From: Pseudofabraea citricarpa | Lineage: Eukaryota > Ascomycota > Leotiomycetes > Helotiales > Dermateaceae | Length of the DNA: 64,000 bases | Assembly: GCA_029641185.1 (NCBI GenBank) | Contig: JAPWGK010000002.1 | Location: 62,001 to 126,000, forward strand | Reading direction: 5' to 3' | Shown here: one piece after another, positions 22,833 through 35,780 of the stretch | How positions within the stretch are numbered: position 1 is the first letter of the stretch | How the letters are laid out: every line of letters begins with the position of its first letter | Notes under the pieces: model-generated | What the model was told of the DNA's origin: nothing | Databases searched by the model: none | Seen by the model: the letters and a program-made list of their open reading frames with translations, nothing else | Position numbers and translations under genes: made by a program

Positions 22833-25588
22833 GAAAAAAAGATATTGTTGGTTGTTGGTGTTATAAACCCGAAACGCCTTGGATCCTGGGTGGCATCCAT
22901 CGGATTCTTCAACAAGGAATTTTGGATTTTAACAATCTCTAGATATTTTAGAGGTTATGTGTATTTGTCTATAACATGGATATCCGTAATCAATTGAAAA
23001 TCGCTCCCATTTCAACGGCTATGCAAACTTAAAGCTGAACTCATTTGCTCCCTACTGTAGATGTGGCGGAGTATATTCTGATTCTACGCTAGAAACATCT
23101 GCCTCAGAATCATCCCAATTAATTTCACATTATCGCCAAGCGGTTTCAAATTTTATTTGTTTGGCTGTGGATTTCAGATAATAACATGCCAAAGGTTAGA
23201 TTAAGCATGTAAAGGCTATTTTTCTTCTTGGTTCAAGCCTGTAAATTTTTGTTATCTATCAGAGACTTTGCGAATGCTGTGATATCTTGGCAATCTTATC
23301 GGCATCCTCAGATCGGGTTCGAATAAGTGGACTCCTAGGTACAACCTTGGTTGGAGCAAGACTGGTGCAGCTTGATGAATGTTCGTGGTTGGTGGATCTT
23401 AAATAACCTTCCTTCAGCACTTAGCAAGTCAGTGTCTAAGTACATCGTTATTTGGCCAAGCTCTGCTCAACCATAGACTACTTCTAATCCACCAGCAACA
23501 TAGACTTTGTTTTCAATTATCCAAACAATACTTGTCTTTGATTCTCGTAATATATTTCATTACACATCGTTCAGGGATATCCTAAAACTCAGAGCTGAAA
23601 GAAACCAGTTCCATCTTGTCTTTCTTTGAACGAAAAATGATCTGCAACTGACAGCGATATGGTCTGTGATGAGCTTGATCAAAGCGCAAACGCATAGTTT
23701 AATACTATAGGCAAGTGCCTGTCATGAAACTCTGATAGCCAGAGGTTACTGGATACAGAGGTCTGTGTGGTATACCTCCACTCACTCCGGGGACGGGTAG
23801 TTTTTATCAAAGTTCGGGTGGTTATATGCTGCTCATAGTTGATACCCCATTTAATTCATGGTATTTGGAGAACAAAATGCGGAAAAAGAATAATTTAAAT
23901 GTAGTACAGACTATGGAATGGAATCAAACTGAGACGTAGCGGGATAACAGGGTATCAGTAGTTGTATTTTATTCTTGTGGGCAAGATCGACTGTGTGCTT
24001 TCAGCGGCCATGGCATCTCAATTCTGCTACCAAGCCCGCGACAAGAGGCTTAGATCTAAAGATCCTACTCCAGATTTACTTGCAACGCCGAGAGTACTTT
24101 TATTACAACGGAACAATCATTTCTCGGCTGTCAAATTATTCTCCCCAACATCCCCTCGCGGCCTTCACATTCAGATCAACTGCTATTTACTTGAATAGAA
24201 AACAACTGCCGTACATGCGCGTCTCGTTGTTTTGGGAATTGACAATTGTAACTGTGTCTGTTGTTTAACGTCACTCATTGTTACATGATTTAGGCGACGT
24301 GGATTGCGAGCCAATTGGTGTGATGTTCAATCCGTTCCGTCATATAGCGAGTCGTATCCATCCCAGCTGCCGCGCAACAAATAAGATCTACATAGGCTTA
24401 GCGACGCCGGGAAATGAGACTCCCGAAGTGGGTAACCTAGAGAGTCTTGGAACATGCTTAGTTGTCTTTAAAATATGGGCCTTGGGTTGCTAAGATGCCA
24501 ATAAATGGAGAGTCATGACGGGGTTGACTTTCTTGGGTAACATTGGTAGGAAATGGTGATGCGGATTTTGTTTAAGAGATGCCGCGGCTTTCCTTAAATG
24601 CTAGGGCCAGGAAAAGATAAGCATAAATTCGCCTTGGCATTGTTTCCGACTGACCTTGGAAAGCCGCACTCCACCTTGAGCCGCGAAAAGCTAAATTTCA
24701 TGCATGACAAAGAAAAGAAAAAGACGTACCATCCTCAAGGGATCGAAAGATCTCTTATTGAGGCATTCACGGTCCAATGCCCGTGCATGAATTTGACAGC
24801 AACGTCCTATTGGGTGGGCTTCTGCGACCGTGTTTCTCATGTTGGAATATCTCATGCCTCATCCTCCCCCAGACTTCTTGGTATTTAAGCCTTCTCCCCC
24901 ATAAGTCTTGGTATTGAAGCTTCGTCTGCCGAGACTCCACAATTCTCTTCTCCGCCTTGTCATGAATAATGCTGAGATGCGTATTGCTGTCATAGCAGCA
25001 TTGTAGATCCACCCAATGGTATCGTCTCGTTGAACTTGGTTATCCATGATTCCCAACCACTGTTGGATCTTCTGACATTGCTTCTTACAATTTTTGAAGC
25101 AGCAGTATTCCACTTGTTGATTAGTTTTATCAGATTTCAAGACAATCAGATTAGTAACTGGAAGTCCAATCGGCCCATCTCCCCTTGTCGCCTTAATCAT
25201 GCTTCAATCTTTGTCGAGAATATGAGATCTTTGCTATTTTTGCCTTTTTGTTTGGTAGACGCGTGTAACATACATGAAAAATGATCAAGGATTCTCCTCA
25301 TCTGATGGAACTCTAGATGCAGGTGACAGTTTGTCTCATCTCGCAGATCTTATGACAAATTCGACTTCACCAGAAAACAGTATATGTCAATGCTACATCT
25401 TCTCGCCATTTCTTTCCTTCCTACAGTTTTCACTTTCCTTATCGTCGTGTCAGCACTCTTGTCATCCAATTTCTTTCTTTCTTTCATTCGGGGTTACTTA
25501 AGGACGGTAGGCGTTTCTTGGGTTCGTTTCTCTCAAGTGAAGTCGCCGGCCGACTTCTATTCACTCCTTAAAGCAGCAGACCGCCAAG
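22833..25588. other. Spacer of 2.8 kb, no supported gene
   Basis: Only short frames without family features are present on either strand. Two imperfect copies of a CTCCCCCA...CTTGGTATT.AAGC word lie at about 24864-24924. The right end is the promoter of the ZIP transporter gene. I did not find a clear zinc-responsive element. Confidence 0.45.
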
Positions 25589-27095
25589 ATGTCTGGAATA
25601 GTAGCAGAGAAACCACAATGTGGTGGAGGTGGTACAAACGGTGCAGAATATGATCTTCCACTACACACTGTTGGATTATTCCTCGTTCTGGGAGCCAGTT
25701 TGTTCGGCGCTGGTTTCCCAGTCGTCGCAAAACGATTCAAGTCTCTCAAGATTCCTCCAAAGATTTTCTTCTTCTGGTAAACATTTTTTACTCCAATTCC
25801 TGTAGCAAAGAAACCTATCTAACTTTGACTTAGTAAGCACTTTGGTACTGGTGTACTCATTGCCACAGCTTTTGTCCATCTTATTCCAACGGCCTTTCAG
25901 TCCTTGAACAATCCATGCCTACCGGCACTCTTCACGGATCTCTATGCTCCTCTCCCGGGTGTCATTATGATGGCTTCCATGTTCATCTTGTTTGTGGTCG
26001 AGATGTGGCTCCATGCTAAGACTGGAGGTCACAGTCACGGAGGCAGTGGCGGCTCTGCTCCAATGGTTCCGGCTCTAATGCCAGCCCCTCCCGCACCAAC
26101 TGCATCAAGCCCTCCCAACTATCAAGTATACAGAAAAAGACAGAGTCGTCCAGTATACCCGCCTGCCCAGCAGTTTTACGAAGAAGCAAAGTATAACTGG
26201 AACGAGAATGAATCATATGACGAAAAGGGGGGGGTCAAGTCTGAAATGCCACCTTGGTTTATCGTATTTTATGAGAAGTATGTTGCTCAGCAACAACAAA
26301 TCCTCACCAAGATTGATAGAGTCGATTCAAAGAGGGAGTCCATCTCCTCAATTGCTCACTTGAAGGGCAGTGATGCTTCAACCTACTCTTATGAGACCGA
26401 TCTGGAGAAGGCAGATGAAGATGCTCCGGATCCTCTGGTTCTTAAGAAGATGGTCAGTATTCTATTCTCCGCTTATAATCTGAGCAATATCTAACGTACA
26501 ATCAGTCTATGCAAATTACTTTGATCGAAGGTGGTATTCTTTTCCACTCGGTCTTTGTCGGTATGACTGTTTCAATCACCATCGACGGCTTCGTTGTTCT
26601 ACTGGTCGCCATTCTGTTTCATCAAATGTTCGAGGGGCTTGGTCTTGGTTCGCGTATTGCTGCCGTTCCATATCCAAAGGGAAGTTGGAGACCATGGATT
26701 TTGGTTTTCGCTTTTGGCACTACAGCACCTATTGGACAGGCCATTGGATTGCTTACAAGGAGCACATATGATCCCGACAGTGCTTTCGGTCTTATTATTG
26801 TTGGAATCTTCAATGCAATGTAAGTGCCGCTGGACATACAGTACACACTTAAACATCAGCTGACATGAAGTCACAGTTCATCTGGTCTCCTGATCTATGC
26901 AGCTTTGGTAGATTTGCTTGCTGAGGATTTCTTATCAGAGGAAGCGGACTTGACAATGACTAAGAAGGATAAGACAATGGGCATTATCTATGTACTCATG
27001 GGGGGTAAGTTCTTTATCACCCCGCGAAGATATCATTGATCTGAGCTAACATGACTTCAGCTGCTGGTATGGCGGCCGTCGGAGCATTTGCCTAA
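25589..27095 (+). CDS. ZIP-family zinc/iron transporter (Zrt type)
   Basis: A predicted 427-residue plasma-membrane importer of Zn2+ or Fe2+. Exons: 25589-25776, 25834-26452, 26506-26819, 26877-27004, 27061-27095. The first three membrane segments include His-Phe-Gly-Thr-Gly-Val-Leu-Ile-Ala-Thr-Ala-Phe-Val-His-Leu-Ile-Pro, the fungal Zrt1/Zrt2 signature. A long cytoplasmic loop (about residues 110-265) starts with a short His-rich metal motif, Gly-His-Ser-His-Gly-Gly, and is rich in Pro and charged residues. The second membrane block carries the metal-site helices (His-Ser-Val-Phe-Val-Gly and His-Gln-Met-Phe-Glu-Gly-Leu-Gly-Leu-Gly). The last exons give Ala-Ile-Ser-Ser-Gly-Leu-Leu-Ile-Tyr-Ala-Ala-Leu-Val and a C-terminal helix. 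All features of a working transporter are present. Zinc specificity is inferred from resemblance. Confidence 0.95.
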
Positions 27096-28452
27096 AACCA
27101 TAGACCAAGGCGTTCCATAACCATACAGGGATTCTCAACCTTATTCGCGCTGCAGTATTTTAGGTGCTCAGCTCGATATTTTCTAGCCCTTAAACAATGG
27201 TGCCGCTTTCCTGCATCTTGAAGGACTAAACAACGTCAACATCAAGACACGTGGCGTCAAGCAAGCTAACAAGGTTGACTTGGTTCCTGGAGGAAGGAAT
27301 CTTTTTACGATTTGGGGTGGCGTTGATCGGTTGGTGGAATGGACAAGGAGACAAAGGGAAATTATAGCTTTTCAATACTTAATCTACTACACACTCGTTT
27401 GAAATCTTTTATTTCTAGCAGTATATTTGGGTAAATTCATGTTGAAGATATCTATTCTAATAATTATATTCTGCTCTTTTCAAATCCTTTTTCTAATATA
27501 ATTATATTTATCGAAAAGTTACTCTACAGAGTATAGTTTGTTTTAACTGCTACTAACACCTTACTCCTAATAAATCTGTATATTTCAATTTATGAAAACG
27601 TTCTTCTCATACATCCAGCCAATTCTTAAACGTGAGGATTTTTTTTTCTTGCGCACTCAACTATTACTCTCATTACTCTAAAATCAGAAATTTTATTCCT
27701 AGCACATGCAGTCTAACACTCCTCAAGTATCATCTATTCATACTTACTTAAATCATAACAATTCAAGCTCTGCTAATCTTTATATAATATGTTCTCGCCT
27801 GCAGCAAATCTTAACATGCACTCAATTTGAATGAATGATCAGTTCTAAGGTATAATTTGAGCGGATTGCTATCTTTAGACTGGCCACTGTCTTGGTAGCA
27901 TAGTCGTCGGTCATGCACTTTTTGCGGTGCCGAGTGAATATATTACACTACCATTTCATCTCGTCTCTTTTCCACTGTTTGTGTTCTCGACAAACCCTTT
28001 CGGTACACAAGTAGTTACGGCTCATCATTTCCCTCTCGGCTTGTAAGCTACCCAAGTATATCTTTTTCTTCGCGAACGCCTTTTTCTTGCGCAGCTTGTT
28101 CTACTCGCGTGAATCGTGTCCACATTCTCAAATCCACACCCTCGATTCCTCTTCCCACACTTTCCATTAATCTCCCACAACATTCTTCTTCTGTCGACCA
28201 CAACATCACTCAAGCCACCATATGGAGATATCTTTGACGCAGAGACGATTGCCTTCGGGAAACAAACTTGACTCTTGTGCTGTTAATGCAGTTGCAGAGC
28301 ATGTCAGCGAGCGCCATCCAAACTCCATCCAGATATCCATCCCGCAGCTATAATCCCGCAGCTATAATCCCGCAGCTATAATCCCTGGCAGTACCTCTAT
28401 CACTCCGGAGATGGCCTAGCAACAACGCAACAACATATCCGACTCGGAGTCT
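27096..28452. other. Spacer of 1.36 kb, AT-leaning, no gene
   Basis: 3' flank of the ZIP gene followed by the upstream region of the 2EXR gene. No open frame has coding character. A triplicated 14-bp unit near the right end is annotated separately. Confidence 0.45.
28341..28382. repeat. Three tandem copies of a 14-bp unit
   Basis: The unit CCCGCAGCTATAAT occurs three times head to tail without mismatch, about 70-110 bp before the ATG of the 2EXR gene, probably in its leader or core promoter. Perfect identity suggests recent slippage. Confidence 0.85.
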
Positions 28453-29944
28453 ATGGGAAGTTTCATCTTTGATATCACCGCAATTACATTACGCGACGAT
28501 GGAAGCGACCGCGAACAGGCCATGAGCCCAAGCACCAACTCTTTCAATTGCAGTAAAGGTCCGCAAGCAGATGGTACCCAATATGTCTCCAACTCTATTA
28601 CCTTCGCCAGCGCCGCAGCGAATCCAAATCCCCTCCCTGACGATGCTACCAAGAATCGAGCAAATGATGGATCGGATAGCAATTCGACGACTGTCAACGC
28701 TGGTACAACTATCGAGACGCATGCAGCTATGTCCGTTATGCCCCCATCCTCTTCTTCATCACCTACTACAACTGGCGTCTCATTCGAGCGCTTCTCTCGA
28801 GAGATTCGTGAAATGATATATGACACTCTCATCGTCAATATTCTCGACCAACCACTATTTGTTATCAATGAACCTTCTAACGGTGGATACCCAACACGTA
28901 AAAACCCCTAATATCCAATTACATCCATTTCCTTTGACAGCCAAGACTCCCAATCCCCAGCGCTATCCCGATTCATACTGCTTCTGCTTTCCGGAAACAT
29001 TCGTCAATGGACCCTTCACCACATCGTTTGAAACTGCATTCTGGCCAGACAAGAATCTGTTCCGCGAGTTCCAAGCCAGACGCCTCCAATCACAGCCTCT
29101 TCTCATGCAACCATGGAACAAGTATGGTGTTGAACATTGCAAAGGTCTTTTCTGATTGGACTTCGAAGCAGACATTGCTCCATTCGTTCGCAAAAATGTC
29201 TCTGAGGTCACATATATCATTCCGTAAGTACGATCTTATTCTGCTGCGATCCTAAGGCTAATCCATCAAAGAGATGGATTTGGCGAAATCTTTCTCCAGA
29301 CAGTTGAGGACCATATCATCAGTGCCAATAGAATGAAGCAACTGGCCAAGAGTGTTGCCTCTATGATCATCAATGAAGGTGGATCTTACAAACTTCTCGT
29401 TCCTAATTTGAAGAAAATTACATTCATTTTCGATAACATACATCCATGCTTTATGGAAGGGGTTCGCTGTTGGAGATATCTGCCATTTGCACACGAGCTA
29501 GTCAGAGGTATCGGCTCCCTTCTAAGCCAAATGAGTACCGTGCAAGGTGCACAATTACCCAATATCACCTTCGGTTATTCTGCTCCTGAAATTTTTGTGG
29601 AATATTGGTTAAAAGAACTACGTGTTGACGCGATCCTTGATCCCAATAGTGTTGATTCTTGGGCTTATCAAGTCCTTCTTAATGCCAGTCCCTTGGATTA
29701 GTCTGCTTATCATTTCCTAGGACCGAGTCCAGCGTACGATTTTGATGTGGGTCTTTTTCCTTCAGACATGTGGTCTGGCTCATTTCCTAATTGCCTTCGG
29801 GTGTGGCTTTTTGATCCCAAGACATTAAATTTAACTGCCACATATTCCATAGATAGCGGTATATGGGTCTTGGAGGAGCGAGTCAAAGGTATTGAAGGCA
29901 AACCTTTGGAATGGGTGGGTGATGGAACCGTTTGGTCCCTTTGA
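28453..29944 (+). pseudogene. 2EXR-domain protein with two in-frame stops
   Basis: Exons 28453-28897, 28941-29223 and 29272-29944 splice into one continuous 467-codon frame broken by TGA at 29153-29155 and TAG at 29699-29701. After a low-complexity Ser/Thr/Pro-rich N terminus (about 105 residues), Phe-Glu-Arg-Phe-Ser-Arg-Glu-Ile-Arg-Glu-Met-Ile-Tyr starts a 2EXR domain. That domain is common in large, fast-changing families of Leotiomycetes and Dothideomycetes, and its function is unknown. The frame keeps coding character on both sides of each stop: Asp-Phe-Glu-Ala-Asp-Ile-Ala-Pro-Phe-Val-Arg directly after the first, and about 80 codons after the second. Splice sites are intact, so the disabling events look recent. 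TAG could come from CAG by RIP. TGA fits CGA deamination. Alternatively a truncated protein may be made, or there are sequencing errors. Confidence 0.7.
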
Positions 29945-31182
29945 GCATTGCATCTCGAATCAATGTTCTCGGCTGCATGTGATTTACGACAGGCCAATCC
30001 AGGGTGCTCAGGGCAGGCATTTGCTTTGATTTGGCGATGGAAGTCTTCCACACTTTTCTCAATCCTGCTTTTCATGTGTAACTAGCCACACTCAAGAATG
30101 AAAACCTTGCTTTTGATGTTGCTAGCTTTGGAACCTGTCTTTGTGTTATTATGTTTATTGATCGCTTACCATGTATTTGCATTTATAAGATATATTTTAT
30201 TGCTTATGCTTCATAGTCTTCGCCTTCTTGATATTCTTTTTTCGGGTTTCCAGTTGACACTAAGTTGACGCCTTCACGTAATAGGTCACTGTGTTTTCTT
30301 AACTCCTTGAACTAGTCTTTCGACTTCCACTCTATGATAAATTTCTAATATATTTTTCAAATGTTATGCTTCATATCTAAAATCCTAGAACTGTTATAGC
30401 TTTGCCTTTTCCAAAGCCCGCGGCTCTAACGAAAGCGTCTTACAAATCTCCACTTGACTCTCACCTAACAAACTCGTATATCTTTCAATCTATAAACCAA
30501 ATTATTATAATAGTAAACATAGTATCTAAGATAGTCAAAGGATTAGATTTTATGCTTAACTAGCAAGTATATCAAACATTATTTCCTAACGTGCTAAACC
30601 TTATTTGTCACCTAGCTTGTCAAAATTTCCACCGGTTGCTTTTTAATAATTAATTCATGCCTCTTCCAAAATTGAATTCCGGCGATATAATAGACACCGT
30701 TTATACACTATATGACTTTCCAATCTACTGTGGTTAAAGAGCCAAGTTGCCGTTATTAAATATGATATTATTCTGTGTGTTTGATGTTATGTGTGTTTGA
30801 TGTAGCAAAAAAGAAAAGATCTTAACAAGAACAATTAAACATCTTACACAGATAACTCTTAATTCTCTATTATAATATTTTTATGAATCAACCTTGCTTG
30901 ACCTGGCCCCTGCTGTGTGGGAATATAGTATGGCAATTTGTTTGTGACAGGATTTGACGGTTGTCCGGGCTGACTACGTTGCTGAATTTTGAGATATTGA
31001 AAATAGCTTGATTGAAAACCTTGATACATGATAAGACGCACAAAATGGCTCGGACCAGGGCCAGGGCCTTAGTATGGATAAGTTTGAGATGGCGACTAGC
31101 CTGGTTACAAATAAGCTGGATCCGCTTGCAAAGCTGGGTGTGTAAACGGCCGTTCGAAGGGGGGTGTATTAAAAAATCCGCC
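29945..31182. other. Spacer of 1.24 kb between convergent genes
   Basis: 3' flanks of the 2EXR gene (plus) and the metallopeptidase gene (minus). AT-leaning, no coding frame seen, no repeat beyond short TGTGTTTGATGT doublets near 30775-30802. Confidence 0.45.
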
Positions 31183-33786
31183 TTAGGATGTACCAGACTC
31201 TGTCTCCGGTGGAGGTGTACGTGGTTGGCTAAGATCCTCAGATCTCAATCTCAATATCCCAGGAGGACCTAGCCTAAAAGTTAAGTCAATATAAATTCTA
31301 ATGAAAGACGCATTGAATCAAGAAAATACTTACGACCAGAGCTGTCCCGTGCCAGCGAAGTATAACTCCACTTGTCTCCACATTTGTTTATCAATGTCCT
31401 GACCAAGAAATAACATCATGATTTGACGTATAATTTCTGTATCGATATCGTAAAAGTCGCCATGTACCCACTGAGCAATATATGCCTGGGTAGCATTGTC
31501 CCTCCATTGGTTGCTGATTGTGGAAATCAACAGGTTGCTTGCATTTATGGTGCATCTTTCTTGGGGCTCAAGTGGAGGAGTCTCATTCCAGCCCTCGGGG
31601 ATACGTTTGATCATCCCAATGTTTGGATAAGTCCAATCGGTTCTGTAACGAAGTAGATCAGCAATATACTCTACGACTCTATAATAATATATACTCACTT
31701 AAATAAAACACCATTAAAATTGCATTGTCTAAGAAACTGGCGAAGTTGCAGGGGACCAATTGAAATTCCAGCGTTATAAGAGTATCGATGGAAGGTTGGT
31801 TCGGGAATTTCAAAAGTCATTGTATCTAAAGCCAATAGCCCTGGTTGTCGAATCTGAAAGAGCAAATTTTTGATTGCCTCAAAGTGAACAAAGTTTGGGT
31901 TGATTCTGATATCGTCGTCTCCAAAATCTGAAATAGAAGCATTAGAATTTGTAGGTGATGCCACTTGTAGGGTCCCTTGTCCTGCATTCTCCTCATTTTG
32001 TTTTCTGAACTTAAGCCGATATTCTTCCAATTTTTGACCTCGTGCCATTTCCCGTTGTTGGTACCCATCGTCTGTGTATCTCCAAGAACGTGTTCGCTCA
32101 ATTGACAAATCGCTGTTGAACTGGTTATCTTCATTATCATGTGGGCTATCCAAGTATTCAATACTGCCAACGTCCTTCGGCATTTTCGTAGCTTCCGGGT
32201 TGTCTTTGTTATTCTCCCACCAGGAATCTTCGAAGAACTTATGACACCAGGTTGCTGGTGCGGGATAAAAGCTTTGCGTGAACCAAGGATTCTGCTCTCC
32301 CTCGGGGATTGGATTTACATTTGCCAATACATAGGCTTTTAATGATACAGGTATCATATCATAAGCTGCTTCGTTAAAAGGATCTTGACATCCAAATCCC
32401 ATTACTGGCAAACCGGGGCCATTGGCGCTATCATCCGAATTAACAATGGCAGCAGGTATACCACCCCAAACCTGAAGATGTTCAGTAAATTGAAAAGAGC
32501 ATTTATCAAAGAAGGAGGCAATACTTACTGCATACTCCCAAGAAAATCCCAACTCGTTTACAGGTTCATCTGCATGGTAATCTTCAATCCACAAACTATC
32601 TCGGTTTCGAGTTCGGTGAACTTTCTCTATACGTCCTAAGGCATGCTATACTTGACATTAGAAGGGGTTAGGATGCAGGGAATTGACAATACATACCGCC
32701 ATCTCATGAAGTAAGGCGTTAGCAACCGATAATCGTGTGTTCAACCTAAAGCAATTAGCATACGATATCCTCGAAAGCAAAAGAAGCTTACAATTCAGAG
32801 TCCGTTAAATTTGTATCGAGTAAAGGATACAATTTTTCTATCGCAAGTAAAATGATAGGATACTCATCTTGCGGTGGGTAAATATTGACAGAATCTATGT
32901 AGCCCATGGGTATTTTATCGCTGCCTCGGTTTGGCATCCCGTTACGGGGGTCCATATAACCACTATACAAACCCAGTTGAGTATATTGAGCGTACTCTGG
33001 AAGCATACGTTTCGTTCGCACTAAGTCGGCTTTATCTTTATTCTTAGCTTCAGGGGCAAAGCTAAAAAGGTCAGTGGCGACTTCTCTATACTCATCTTCT
33101 TCCATAAAGATGGCTCGCTCTCGCGGTATAGAAGTCCTTTCCCCAAATAGGAGGTCATCGTACCTAAAAGTAGTTAGAATCACATAAAGTCTGGGAACAA
33201 GGCGAAATACCAAGCAAGCGATGAATAACTTTCCAATATGTGAGTTGCTAGCTGCAAACAAGGCTTAAGCAGATCCCATACAAGTTTATTGTCAGCCTAT
33301 ATCAAGTTAGCCATCCTGTGAACCCTATAAATAGCTGAGTATAAAATAACTGACTTCCCAGAACCCTCTCTGTCCAAACCCGTTATCATTGTACGGCGTA
33401 TCCGCATCGTGAGGTCCGTAAATAGGTACAAATCCGAGATGATTGGGCCACGTTCCCTGTCTCACCCATCTTTCACGTACGAGTAATGGATGGATTGTCT
33501 TCTTGAGCTCTTTTGGTAGTGTATCGTTATTATAATAAGAATAACTTTCGTGCTCGTCTATTAACTCACTAGCAAGAAATCCATGAAAACGATTTTTTTG
33601 GTAGAGTTTAAGACGTTCTTGAAAGTAGGCACTATTTGGACTTTTAGGGCTAGTCGGTGAGACAGGTGAAAGTCCACTTTTTCCTGTATGCTTTAAAATG
33701 CGATGTCGTTTTCCTTTCGGGTGACTGTACTTCTGTGCTAGTGTTTTCGGTGTCCTTGGTACGTCAGAGGTAGTTGAAAAAGACAT
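31183..33786 (-). CDS. Putative zincin-type metallopeptidase (HExxH), family not recognised
   Basis: A predicted 742-residue protein. Eight exons on the minus strand: 33355-33786, 33211-33296, 32792-33163, 32697-32745, 32529-32645, 31699-32471, 31334-31642, 31183-31273. The N terminus (about 60 residues) is basic and Ser/Pro-rich with no signal peptide. The centre holds Leu-Leu-His310-Glu-Met-Ala-His314-Ala-Leu, an HExxH zinc site in a helix. About 30 residues on is Asn-Glu344-Leu-Gly-Phe-Ser-Trp-Glu, where Glu344 could be the third ligand, as in gluzincin-like enzymes. An intron splits HExxH between Ala313 and His314. The C-terminal 400 residues contain Trp-rich segments. The 57-nt intron 32472-32528 is in frame, so it may be retained (adding 19 residues). 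Catalysis is inferred from the motif alone, and the substrate is unknown. Confidence 0.78.
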
Positions 33787-34635
33787 CTTTCGGACAAGAA
33801 ACTTACTTCCTAATGCTCATCAGATATCCTTCGAAAGTTTTTACAAATACTCCTCCATTCCTTTGGCAGAACCGGTCACCTTTCAAAATCCCGTTTTGTC
33901 AATTTGGGTCATAAACAACAAAGTGATTGTGAACCCACAATAATAAAGAAGCTATCAAGAACAGGTGGAAGAAAGAGTGCTCGAGGATGCTAAGTGGTCA
34001 GAGAACGCCATACCTGCCTGCCTCTTCTTCCACGGTTGACTGTAAGTTATCTGAAGTTTGTTTTAAGCGAGCATTAGGTAAATGAAAGCTGATCTTGTTG
34101 GAATATTCATATAGCGAACAATTAAAAACGCACAAAGAATGAACACAGAGATTGATGATTGTTCACACATAACTGCCAAGATATTATTCTTTTTGTCTGA
34201 AAATTTCAAGAGCACGCCTGATAGGATAATCGAGAATTGTATCTGACCATCAAACCTTGGTCATTGGATTTCACTGTAAGAATCCGCTTGCAGAATTATA
34301 ATAATAATACTAATATATCTTCAACTAGATCAATAGTAAACTCAAAAGGAATAGTCTCCTAATACCATTGTGTCGGCAATGGAGAAGGTTGGTCGCTTAA
34401 CGTCAACAACGGCACTTGCTGCCTCTCCGTCTATCAGCGGATACTTCCAACCAAATTTCTTGGTCTCCAACTCCGATTCTTGGGCACAATACAACGAAGG
34501 CTCTTGACATTCGGGATTCGGCATCTAGAAGTCATCATGACGAGCGATATGTTGAAACCAAATCCCATTTATAATTTAGCTATACACAACTCTACATGTG
34601 CGACTTAATTATATTTTTGCTAGTCGGCGCAGTGT
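33787..34635. other. Spacer: upstream of metallopeptidase, 3' flank of hydrolase gene
   Basis: No supported gene. A 60-codon minus-strand frame at 34342-34524 lacks family features. 34290-34330 is locally AT-rich (ATAATAATAATACTAATAT). Confidence 0.45.
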
Positions 34636-35780
34636 TCAAGCATAAGCTCTAGCGCCATCAAGAAAATAGCCATCTAGAGTTTGTCCCGCTGTAGCATTAT
34701 CGACCTTCAACTTCAACCATCTCTGATTTGTCTCTGCTTCATCAAACACCCAAGTATTCGATCCGTTGGCAAAGACATGATTATAACCAAAAGTGTTGGC
34801 ATACTCGAATAGATCTCCCAGTCCTTGACAAGCATAAAGCACGGTAAGTGGATCCCATGACTCTCGCGAGTTGTTGTACCCAATATACCATTGGTAGCCA
34901 GCCTTGACGGGATCATTTTCAGGTCCCTCAACAGTCAAAGGCGCGCCTGACATGACATAGCCACCCAACTCACCACCCGAGAACGTGATTCGCCCTTCCC
35001 AGTTGTTCACCACATGTGCCGTATACGCTGGATTGTCTCCGAAGAAGTTGTATTCTCGACCTGACGGATATTGTCCACCCATGATTACAAGTTCGGAGAC
35101 TTTCGCTGCGATGAGCTCAGGCCCGGAGAGAGGAGAGTATTGATCGGCAGTGGAATTGAGAAGTCCAGAAAGCTGTCGGATTCAGAGTCAGCCTGTGAAC
35201 ATTGCCGCATGTCTGATTAACTTACATTCTCGAAGAAGCCAACTGATGCAATTGTCACACTCCCATTTCTCTGATCGGAGAGGATCTTGCGGTAAAGCTC
35301 GACGGGCTCCCACGCTGCACTGGCATTTCCCCAAGGCAACGTAGCATTGCTCGACCAGTGGTATGCTACCTTGCTCGCATACTCCCCCAACTTATATGCC
35401 CAGGTGTCAAAGAACGACTCATCGGTGATGGGCCGCACGATGCCGACGGGTACGTGGGCGTGCCCGTAATGCGAGAGGATAGCAGACGCGGCGAGTGCTG
35501 AGTAGGAGGAAGGATAGTTGACATTGACCCCGAGGAGATTGACATTCTGCAGCGTGCCGGCAAGCAGCAAGGCACCGGCATCACTTGCACATGTTAGCTT
35601 TCCCACCTTCTCAGTTACACAGAAAACTTACTCAACATCACTGAAGATGTCAGTGTCGATGATCAGATTCGTAGTCTGATTCCTCGCCTCGACAAGGCTG
35701 CTACTCAAGGAGAGAGCTGCAAGTCCCAGAGTCAGAAGGCGACGCGGCGACGCGAATCCATCCGTGAAATTGTACAGCAT
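34636..35780 (-). CDS. Secreted inosine/uridine-preferring nucleoside hydrolase-like protein
   Basis: A predicted 347-residue enzyme. The family cleaves the N-glycosidic bond of nucleosides. Exons on the minus strand: 35632-35780, 35226-35583, 34636-35172. A hydrophobic signal segment covers residues 15-32 (Leu-Leu-Thr-Leu-Gly-Leu-Ala-Ala-Leu). The calcium-binding signature Asp42-Thr-Asp44, followed by Asp48-Val-Asp50-Asp51-Ala-Gly-Ala-Leu, is complete and is split by the first intron. Later family segments are Gly-Val-Asn-Val-Asn-Tyr, Met-Gly-Gly-Gln-Tyr-Pro-Ser-Gly-Arg-Glu-Tyr-Asn-Phe and, in place of the usual C-terminal Asp, Asn-Thr-Trp-Val-Phe-Asp-Glu. Fungal secreted forms are common and poorly studied; nucleoside salvage from substrate is a reasonable guess. 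The start at 35780 puts the signal peptide at the N terminus; a Met 12 codons upstream in frame is an alternative. Confidence 0.9.

Noticed and set aside
28020..28213. Basic minus-strand frame upstream of the 2EXR gene
   Set aside because: Arg-rich composition comes from a CT-rich promoter read backwards; no conservation signal visible.
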